Assembly: GCA_050873765.1 (NCBI GenBank)
Contig: JBNMJK010000007.1
Location: forward strand, 1 to 55,399
DNA from: Sodaliphilus sp050873765
GTDB lineage: Bacteria; Bacteroidota; Bacteroidia; Bacteroidales; Muribaculaceae
DNA length: 55,399 nt
Direction of reading: 5' to 3'
Shown one piece after another: positions 49,676 through 55,399 of the stretch. The notes under the pieces are model-generated. The model was not told the DNA's origin. It searched no databases and was given only the letters and a program-made list of their open reading frames with translations. The stretch's first letter is position 1; the number at the start of each line of letters is the position of its first letter. A program made the translations under genes and the position numbers.

Positions 49676-51751
49676 ATGAAGAGATTGCGCTCGCTTACCT
49701 ATATTCTCACGGCGCTGTGCCTGGCCCTGGTGCTGCACTCGTGCGCCAATATTGGCTCGCCTTCGGGTGGTCCACGCGACTACACGCCCCCGGTGGTGCT
49801 TAAATCCAACCCTGCACCCCGCTCGGTGAACTTCAAAGGCAAGAAGGTGACCATACAGTTTGATGAAATAGTGGCGCTGAAAGACCAGCAGAAGAAGGTG
49901 GTGATTTCGCCAGCGCAGAAAGAGCCGGCATCGGTCCGTTCGTTGGGCCGCACCGTGGAGGTGGAGTTCAACGATGAGCTGCTGCCCAACACCACCTACA
50001 CCATCGACTTCAGCGACGCAATCGAGGACAACAACGAGGGCAACCGCCTCGACGGCTACTGCTTCTCGTTTTCCACTGGCGAAACCATCGACACCATGAG
50101 CGTGTCGGGCATGGTGCTGCGTGCCCGCGACCTGGAGCCTATGCAGCATGTGATGGTGGGGCTTCACAGCAACCTTGCCGACAGCGCTTTCACTCATCTG
50201 CAGTTCGACCGCATATCCCGCACCAACGACAAGGGCGAGTTCACGGTGCAGGGCGTGAAGCCCGGCAAATACCATATCTTTGCCTTGAATGATGTGGATG
50301 GCAATTATCGCATGAGCCGCAGCGAAGACTATGCGTTCTCCGACGAGATTATCGTGCCCAGCGTAGGCACGTTCACCTCGCAGGACACCACATTCACCTT
50401 CGACCACCGTGTCGATACCGTGGTGACTGCCACTCACACCGAGTTTTTGCCCAACGACATACTGCTCACCATGTTTAACGAGCGCTACACACCCCTCTAC
50501 CTGAAAAAGGCAGAGCGCATAGCACGGAATAAGCTGTTTGTGCAGTTTTCAGCCCCCAACGAGCTGCCACAGCTCCACATCATTTCGCCCGCCCACCATG
50601 CCACCGATTGGTATGTGATGGAGCGCCGCGAGGGCAACGACTCGCTGGTGTACTGGCTCACCGACAGCACATTGATAAAGGCCGACAGCATCTGTGTGGA
50701 TATGCGCTATATGAAGATGGACTCGCTGGAGAACATTGTGCCTGCCACCGACACCATCGTGTTTCAAACACGCCGCACCAATGCCGAAATCAAGGCGGAG
50801 CGTGAAGCCAAGAAAGAACGCGAGGAAATGGACAAAGAGCGCGAGAAGCTGATGAAGCGGCGTGAGAAATTAGTGGCTGAAGGAAAAGATGTGACGGATA
50901 TCGACCTCGACATCAAGGCGCTGAGCCAGCGTGAGCGCGCCCAGCGAAAGGTGCTGAAGCTGGAGCCCAAAAAAACGTCGCTGCTCGATGTGACCGACAC
51001 CATACAGATGACGCTCGATGCCCCGGTTGCAAACATCACACAGGCGGGTATTCACTTGGAACGTATGCAGAAAGACAGCACCTGGCTGCGAGTGAAGGCA
51101 TCGATGCTGCTCATCGACGATAAGAATCCGCTCGACTATATGATTCAGGCCAACTTGAAGCCAGAGGAGCAGTACCGCCTGAAATTCGACTCGGCTGCGG
51201 TGTGCAATGTGTATGGCGTGGCCAACGACACGGTGACCTACAACTTTAAGGTGAAATCGCTTGATGAGTATGGCTATGTGATTCTGCATGTGAACAGCGG
51301 CGACAGTGCTTTTGTGGAACTGCTCGACGCTAACGAGAAAGTGGTGCGTCATGAGCGTGTGCAGGGCGGAACGGTGAAGTTCGACAATCTGCTTCCTGCC
51401 GAGTATTACGCGCGCCTGGTTATCGACCGCAATGGCAACGACCAGTGGGACGCTGGCTGCTACAGCGAGCACCGGCAGCCGGAGGAGGTGTACTATTATC
51501 CTTACGCCGACAAACTCCGTGTGCGAAAAAGCTGGGGGCGTGAGGAAACGTGGGATATCTATGCCACTGCGCTCAATAAGCAGAAGCCCGACCGCCTGAT
51601 CAAGAACAAGCCTGAGCGCAAGAAAGACTCGCTTGAGCGCCAAGAGGTGAAGAAGGTGGAGGAAGACGATGAGTTTGGTAGCAACGCTTTCGGGCGCAAC
51701 ACTTATAGCGGCAACAAATACCGCGACTATCAGAATGGCAACCGGTATTGA
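49676..51751 (+). CDS. Big_5/Ig-like domain lipoprotein, conserved in Bacteroidetes
   Basis: 691 residues. Lipobox LHSC (Cys near 23), the conserved ANIGSPSGGPRDYTPP opening, an Ig-like Big_5 domain (about 35-130: PVVLKSNPAPRS, TIQFDEIV, LPNTTYTIDFSDAI), a SpaA/carboxypeptidase-regulatory-like domain (about 140-220: GKYHIFALNDVDGNYR), then a highly charged helical region near 360-420 rich in Glu, Lys and Arg (likely coiled coil) and two more beta domains to residue 600. The last 60 residues are Lys/Arg/Glu-rich. A scaffold role in the outer membrane is likely; exact function is unknown. Confidence 0.87.
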   Translation: MKRLRSLTYILTALCLALVLHSCANIGSPSGGPRDYTPPVVLKSNPAPRSVNFKGKKVTIQFDEIVALKDQQKKVVISPAQKEPASVRSLGRTVEVEFNDELLPNTTYTIDFSDAIEDNNEGNRLDGYCFSFSTGETIDTMSVSGMVLRARDLEPMQHVMVGLHSNLADSAFTHLQFDRISRTNDKGEFTVQGVKPGKYHIFALNDVDGNYRMSRSEDYAFSDEIIVPSVGTFTSQDTTFTFDHRVDTVVTATHTEFLPNDILLTMFNERYTPLYLKKAERIARNKLFVQFSAPNELPQLHIISPAHHATDWYVMERREGNDSLVYWLTDSTLIKADSICVDMRYMKMDSLENIVPATDTIVFQTRRTNAEIKAEREAKKEREEMDKEREKLMKRREKLVAEGKDVTDIDLDIKALSQRERAQRKVLKLEPKKTSLLDVTDTIQMTLDAPVANITQAGIHLERMQKDSTWLRVKASMLLIDDKNPLDYMIQANLKPEEQYRLKFDSAAVCNVYGVANDTVTYNFKVKSLDEYGYVILHVNSGDSAFVELLDANEKVVRHERVQGGTVKFDNLLPAEYYARLVIDRNGNDQWDAGCYSEHRQPEEVYYYPYADKLRVRKSWGREETWDIYATALNKQKPDRLIKNKPERKKDSLERQEVKKVEEDDEFGSNAFGRNTYSGNKYRDYQNGNRY

Positions 51752-51804
51752 GCCATGGCTCCACGGTGCGTGCGCCACACGCGCCAGCCTGTGTGGCATC
51801 ACTA

Positions 51805-51822
51805 TTGGCATGAAAATTGCAT
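51805..51822 (+). promoter_or_regulatory. Sigma-54 (RpoN) type promoter before the LemA/TPM operon
   Basis: TTGGCATGAAAATTGCAT has the exact GG-N10-GC spacing, differing from the -24/-12 consensus TGGCACG-N4-TTGCA at one position. It lies 47 bp before the lemA ATG, with a likely start near 51834. No Bacteroidetes -33/-7 pair is visible in the same 117-bp gap. Confidence 0.6.
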
Positions 51823-51868
51823 AATGATATAGGAAAAATGATTTTATAAACACTTAACATTAAAAATT

Positions 51869-52522
51869 ATGAACACTAACGCGAACCCTATCCCGAATTT
51901 TACACCTCAGGCACAGTCGGCACCTGCCGCTGGCAACGGAAAAACGAAATGGATTATTATCGGTGGAGTGATTGTGGTGATTTTGCTGTGGCTGATCAGC
52001 AGCTACAACGGACTTGTGAGCCAGGAGGAGGACGTGGAAAAATACTGGGCCAATGTGGAGGCGCAATACGACAGGCGCGCCAATCTTGTGCCTAACCTCG
52101 TGAACACCGTGAAAGGCTATGCCAAGCACGAAGAAAAGGTGTTTACCGAAGTGACGGAAGCACGCACAAAAATTGGCCAAATCAATATCGACGCTCAAAA
52201 TATGACCGATGAGCAACTGACGAAGTTCCAGAAGGCACAAGAGCAGATGAGCGGTGCGTTGAGCAAACTGATGGCTGTGAGCGAGGCTTACCCCGAATTG
52301 AAGGCCAGCCAAAACTTTTCCGACCTCCAGAGCCAGCTTGAAGGCACGGAAAACCGCATCACCAAGGCGGTGACCGACTATAATCAAGGTGTGCAGGAAT
52401 ACAACACCCAGGTGCGCCGTTTCCCGGGTAGCATCTTTGCCAGCATTTTCGGCTTTGAGAAGAAGCCTCACTTCAAGGCTAAAGAGGGTGCTGAAAACGC
52501 TCCTACCGTCAATTTTGACTGA
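51869..52522 (+). CDS. LemA family protein
   Basis: 217 residues. One N-terminal membrane helix (about 28-47: WIIIGGVIVVILLWLISSY) after a short polar cytoplasmic-type start, then the LemA helical bundle with the signature EDVEKYWANVEAQYDRRANL, PNLVNTVKGYAKHE and TEARTKIG, ending VRRFPGSIFASIFGFEKKP, all family hallmarks. LemA proteins are membrane-linked and of uncertain function; they commonly pair with TPM proteins as here. It is first in a four-gene run with the three TPM genes (gaps 29, 21 and -4 bp). Confidence 0.95.
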   Translation: MNTNANPIPNFTPQAQSAPAAGNGKTKWIIIGGVIVVILLWLISSYNGLVSQEEDVEKYWANVEAQYDRRANLVPNLVNTVKGYAKHEEKVFTEVTEARTKIGQINIDAQNMTDEQLTKFQKAQEQMSGALSKLMAVSEAYPELKASQNFSDLQSQLEGTENRITKAVTDYNQGVQEYNTQVRRFPGSIFASIFGFEKKPHFKAKEGAENAPTVNFD

Positions 52523-52551
52523 TTTTCACGCTTGAATAATAGAGAGGAATA

Positions 52552-53007
52552 ATGGCTTTAACAGATTTTCTTTCCAAGGCAGAGCAGCAGCGCGTCAGTG
52601 ACGCCATAGCGCAGGCCGAGAAGCGCACTTCGGGTGAGATATGCGTGCATGTCGTGCCCAAGTGTAGCGGTGATGTGATGGGCGCGGCAGAGAAAAAATT
52701 CAATCAATTGGGGCTTTTCAAGACCGAGCGCCGCAATGCTGTGCTCATTTATGTGGCCTACAAGAGCAAGAGGTTTGCCATCTTGGGCGACGAGGGTATC
52801 AACAGGCAGGTGCCAGCCGATTACTGGCACACCGAGAAAGACACCCTGCTCACCTATCTTTCGCAAGGCCGTGCCGCCGATGGACTGTGCGAGGTGGTGC
52901 GCCAGATTGGTGATGCCTTGGCGGCCTATTTTCCGCCGGTGGAAAATGATGTGAATGAGTTGAGCAACGACGTGTCGTATGACGACGACGGTGGCGACGA
53001 TGCCTAA
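52552..53007 (+). CDS. TPM-domain protein, cytoplasmic form
   Basis: 151 residues, no signal peptide or membrane helix. A TPM domain (about 8-130) with AEKRTSGEICVHVVPKC, NAVLIYVAYKSKRFAILGDEGINRQVP and TYLSQGRAADGLCEVV, then an acid tail (YDDDGGDDA). TPM domains were linked to photosystem II repair in plants and are widespread with LemA in bacteria; activity is unclear. It is the only member of the trio predicted to stay in the cytoplasm. It starts 29 bp after lemA. Confidence 0.9.
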   Translation: MALTDFLSKAEQQRVSDAIAQAEKRTSGEICVHVVPKCSGDVMGAAEKKFNQLGLFKTERRNAVLIYVAYKSKRFAILGDEGINRQVPADYWHTEKDTLLTYLSQGRAADGLCEVVRQIGDALAAYFPPVENDVNELSNDVSYDDDGGDDA

Positions 53008-53028
53008 CTGTAAAAAAGCGATAAAGAA

Positions 53029-53616
53029 ATGAACAAGATGAAACGGGCCTTGTGGGCCACAGGTGTTTTGGCTGCGTTGGTGCTCCTGTGCACCATGTGC
53101 AAAAAGAGCGGTTCGGCTGACAGCACCGATGCGCAGGCGAGCGCCGACTCTGTGGGCGAAGTGGCTTATGTGAGTGATGGCAAACTGGTGATTCCACAGC
53201 GTAGGAGCATGGACGTGAACGACTATGCCGACGTGCTGGGCGACAGTGCGCGCGCCCTTGAAGACGATTTGCGAATGTATGCCGCTGAAGTGCCGGCGGA
53301 GATTACCGTAGTCACGATGACCGACATAGGCGGTGCCGACCCTCAGAAAATAGCCACCGAGATAGCCTCCCGCTGGAAAGTGGGCAAGAATGGCAGTGCC
53401 GACAATGGCGTGGTGATTCTGCTCGTTCCGAGCGATGCCAAGCCACAGACCGCCATTGCCGTGGGCTCTCATCTGAGCGATGCGCTCCCGGCTCGCTATT
53501 GCCGCGACATCATAAATGACGTGATGACCCCGATGCTCACTTCGGGCAATTACTATGGAGCGGTGTCGGCAGCAGTGAAAGATATTGTAAGAACTTTAGC
53601 AAGCACCCAACCATGA
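53029..53616 (+). CDS. TPM-domain lipoprotein or secreted protein
   Basis: 195 residues. A signal segment (about 5-24) ends with LLCTMC, a plausible though unusual lipobox (Cys near 23-24). After a Ser/Ala-rich linker and VSDGKLVIPQRRSMDV, the TPM domain covers about 65-190 (NDYADVLGDSARALEDDL, ITVVTMTDIGGADPQKIATE, NGVVILLVPS, ARYCRDIINDVMTPML). Mature part would be periplasmic. It overlaps the next TPM gene by 4 bp (ATGA). Confidence 0.88.
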   Translation: MNKMKRALWATGVLAALVLLCTMCKKSGSADSTDAQASADSVGEVAYVSDGKLVIPQRRSMDVNDYADVLGDSARALEDDLRMYAAEVPAEITVVTMTDIGGADPQKIATEIASRWKVGKNGSADNGVVILLVPSDAKPQTAIAVGSHLSDALPARYCRDIINDVMTPMLTSGNYYGAVSAAVKDIVRTLASTQP

Positions 53617-54371
53617 TGAAATCAGCCATCAGCATATTATACAGGCGGGCAGCGTGTGTGCTGCTTGCACTGGCAGCGACAGTGGCGATGTGGGCAGCCG
53701 ACGGAATCCCCGACCGTCCAAATCCGCCCCGGCTGGTCAACGACCTTGCCGGGCTCTTCAGCGAAGCCACGGCCACCGAGATGGAAGACAGCCTGCGCGC
53801 GCTCTCTAATCGCACCTCAAACCAGATTGTGATTGTCACTGTCAACGACCTCGACGGCTACACTCCCAATGAGTTTGCCACCGAGATTGGCGACCGCTGG
53901 GGAGTGGGGCAGAAGAAACTTGACAATGGTGTGGTCATACTCATCAAACCCAAAACCTCATCTTCAAAAGGGCAGGTGTATATAGCCACGGGGCGCGGAC
54001 TTGAAGGCGCGCTCCCCGATGTGTTCTGCCACAGGATAGTGGACGAGCAGATGCTGCCCGTGCTGAGAGCGCGCAACGACTACGCCGCCGCCACTTGGGC
54101 AGCCTTGAAGGTGATTATGCCGGTGTGCCGTGGTGAATACAACTATGCCACCTACCAGCAGGACGAAGACTTCTCGCTGGGTGATGTGCTGCTCGCGCTG
54201 TTTGTGATTGTGTGCGTAGTGATTGTGCTCTTTGTATATACGCCATTTGGCGGCTTTTTCCTCCCTGGCGGCGGCTCGTTCACTTCCGGCGGCAGCTCCT
54301 CATCGTCGGGCGGTTGGAGCGGCTTCGGTGGAGGCTCGTTTGGCGGCGGCGGAGCCGGTGGCTCCTGGTGA
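53613..54371 (+). CDS. TPM-domain membrane protein with Gly/Ser-rich tail
   Basis: 252 residues. Signal peptide 1-28, TPM domain about 40-165 (LVNDLAGLFSEATATEMED, TSNQIVIVTVNDLDGYTPN, NGVVILIKPKTSS, GRGLEGALPDVFCHRIVDEQ), one transmembrane helix about 190-212 (VLLALFVIVCVVIVLFVY) and a Gly/Ser-rich C-terminal tail (GGGSFTSGGSSSSS, FGGGSFGGGGAGGSW). This is the YgcG layout. A second in-frame ATG lies at 53616. It ends the lemA/TPM operon; the tail is the usual low-complexity end of the family. Confidence 0.92.
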   Translation: MMKSAISILYRRAACVLLALAATVAMWAADGIPDRPNPPRLVNDLAGLFSEATATEMEDSLRALSNRTSNQIVIVTVNDLDGYTPNEFATEIGDRWGVGQKKLDNGVVILIKPKTSSSKGQVYIATGRGLEGALPDVFCHRIVDEQMLPVLRARNDYAAATWAALKVIMPVCRGEYNYATYQQDEDFSLGDVLLALFVIVCVVIVLFVYTPFGGFFLPGGGSFTSGGSSSSSGGWSGFGGGSFGGGGAGGSW

Positions 54372-54487
54372 TTTTTTTCTGTGAAATGTCAGTTTGAGGC
54401 AGCGCCATTAAATAGCGTTGCCCATGTAGTCATAAATTCCTTTAACAGCCCTTTAAACAAATTTTTACAAATTATGACAAAGATAAT

Positions 54488-54518
54488 TGTTAGTATTGGG
54501 AAAAAACTCTATCTTTGT
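54488..54518 (+). promoter_or_regulatory. Promoter of the NhaD-type antiporter gene
   Basis: TTG (54488-54490) and TATCTTTG (54511-54518), 20 bp apart; ATG at 54591. Confidence 0.75.
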
Positions 54519-54590
54519 CGTCGATTTCGGAAAAGGATTGTTCCGGAAAAGGTGTTATTTTTAATATATTTTTCTAATTAATTATTCTTC

Positions 54591-55399
54591 ATGACTACAT
54601 TAACTATTGCCATTGTAGTAGTGTTTGTATTAGGCTACGCATTCATTGCCTTGGAGAGCGTGACGAAGATCAACAAGGCCGCGATTGCGCTGCTGATGTT
54701 CGTGGCCACATGGACACTCTTCATGTTCGACCCCTCAAGTTTTATACCGAATTTTACTCACCAAATGGTGAATGGGCTGATTGAGAAACATTTGGGCGGC
54801 ACAGCCACCACGCTGTTCTTCTTGATGGGCGCTATGACCATTGTGGAAGTGGTGGACCAGAACGGCGGCTTCAACTTCGTGAGAGAGGCGCTACGCACCA
54901 CCAATAAGCGCAAACTTATGTGGCGCATCACTTTAATGACATTCTTCCTCAGTGCCATTCTTGATAACATGACCACCAGTATTGTGATGGTGATGGTGCT
55001 GCGCAAACTTGTGGCCGACCATCACGACCGCATGATGTTTGCCTCGCTGGTGATTATTGCCGCCAACTCAGGTGGCGCATTCTCGCCCATTGGCGACGTT
55101 ACCACCATCATGCTCTGGAACAAGGGCTTGATTACAGCCTTAGGCGTGATGAAGGAGATTATCTTGCCGTCGCTTCTGTCGGTGGTGATTCCTGCGCTGA
55201 TTATGCAGCACTTGCTCAAAGGCCAGCTGAAATTGCCTGTCACTCCACCTGAAGAGGAGAAAGAGGTGTTTACTGGCGGAGAGCGCAAAGCCATCTTCTG
55301 CCTTGGCGTGGGTGGACTATGCTTCGTGCCCGTGTTCCACAGCCTCACTGGTCTGCCTCCATTTGTGGGCATTCTCTTAGTGCTTGGTGTGCTTTGGAC
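54591..55399 (+). CDS. nhaD: NhaD-type sodium/proton antiporter, 5' part (runs off the window)
   Basis: 269 codons are present from ATG 54591 to the window edge with no stop. The protein opens with two membrane helices (TLTIAIVVVFVLGYAFIAL, and KAAIALLMFVATWTLFMF), then an ion-transporter superfamily (NhaD) core: LGGTATTLFFLMGAMTIVEVVD, a helix with FFLSAILDNMTTSIVMVMVL (the conserved D-N-x-T ion site), and ANSGGAFSPIGDVTTIMLW (S-P-x-G-D site). Usual length is about 440-480, so roughly 40% lies outside. It exports Na+ (or Li+) for H+ at the inner membrane. Confidence 0.92.
   Translation, partial: MTTLTIAIVVVFVLGYAFIALESVTKINKAAIALLMFVATWTLFMFDPSSFIPNFTHQMVNGLIEKHLGGTATTLFFLMGAMTIVEVVDQNGGFNFVREALRTTNKRKLMWRITLMTFFLSAILDNMTTSIVMVMVLRKLVADHHDRMMFASLVIIAANSGGAFSPIGDVTTIMLWNKGLITALGVMKEIILPSLLSVVIPALIMQHLLKGQLKLPVTPPEEEKEVFTGGERKAIFCLGVGGLCFVPVFHSLTGLPPFVGILLVLGVLW

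Overview
The window looks like a stretch of a Bacteroidales chromosome (gut type, Muribaculaceae- or Prevotella-like; the exact family cannot be fixed from sequence alone). The reasons are: promoters fit the Bacteroidetes -33 TTG / -7 TAnnTTTG pattern instead of -35/-10; starts lack strong Shine-Dalgarno sequences; TonB receptor, DUF1573, PorX, SufBCDS, membrane pyrophosphatase, AsnA and Big_5 lipoprotein genes are typical of the order; and solitary AAA-type ATPase/nuclease-like genes are abundant.

Layout. 1-163 is a heptanucleotide repeat array abutting a glycosyltransferase (170-1120). 1127-4401 holds a small membrane protein, a TonB-dependent receptor under an FMN riboswitch (a riboflavin/flavin uptake candidate) and a CrcB fluoride channel. 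4475-8700 holds two solitary ATPases, each with its own repeat or dyad upstream, and a class C beta-lactamase-family serine hydrolase. 8761-12040 is a run of four FKBP prolyl isomerases (three exported, one cytoplasmic). 12195-16099 has a sirtuin, a PorX-like response regulator with a PglZ domain, and a third ATPase. 16232-21284 has an exported histidine phosphatase, two DUF1573 proteins, MeaB, a small lipoprotein and a Nudix hydrolase. 21393-23719 has a cell wall amidase and an unknown lipoprotein. 23867-28850 is the sufBCDS iron-sulfur operon on the minus strand, followed by PgeF and the membrane pyrophosphatase HppA. 32673-35070 holds a dockerin-bearing deacetylase-like protein and an LD-carboxypeptidase. 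35173-38307 has a fourth ATPase and a two-gene phage remnant (portal and M15 peptidase). 38629-41728 is a glycerophosphodiesterase/porin pair. Then come an AraC regulator, an iron alcohol dehydrogenase, a SlyD-type FKBP, tRNA-Asp, asnA, a fifth ATPase flanked by 91-bp direct repeats, a zinc-ribbon membrane protein, a Big_5 lipoprotein, a LemA/TPM operon preceded by a sigma-54-like promoter, and the first 809 bp of an NhaD-type antiporter that runs off the window.

The most unusual recurring signal concerns the five unrelated-looking solitary P-loop ATPases. Four of them (4475, 7148, 35173, 46855) each sit next to a different, private DNA element: paired 18-bp dyads, a 23/32-bp periodic TTTGGCGG array, a 42-bp concentric palindrome, and 91-bp flanking repeats. 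Two of these elements have copies on both sides of the gene. I see this directly in the sequence; that the proteins recognise the elements is inference. Secondary points of interest are the FMN-riboswitch receptor, the sigma-54 site before LemA/TPM, a candidate intergenic small RNA near 49.3-49.4 kb, and dispersed REP-like palindromes with an ACGCACGGCCCG or GGACGCGATACTTCGCGTCC core.
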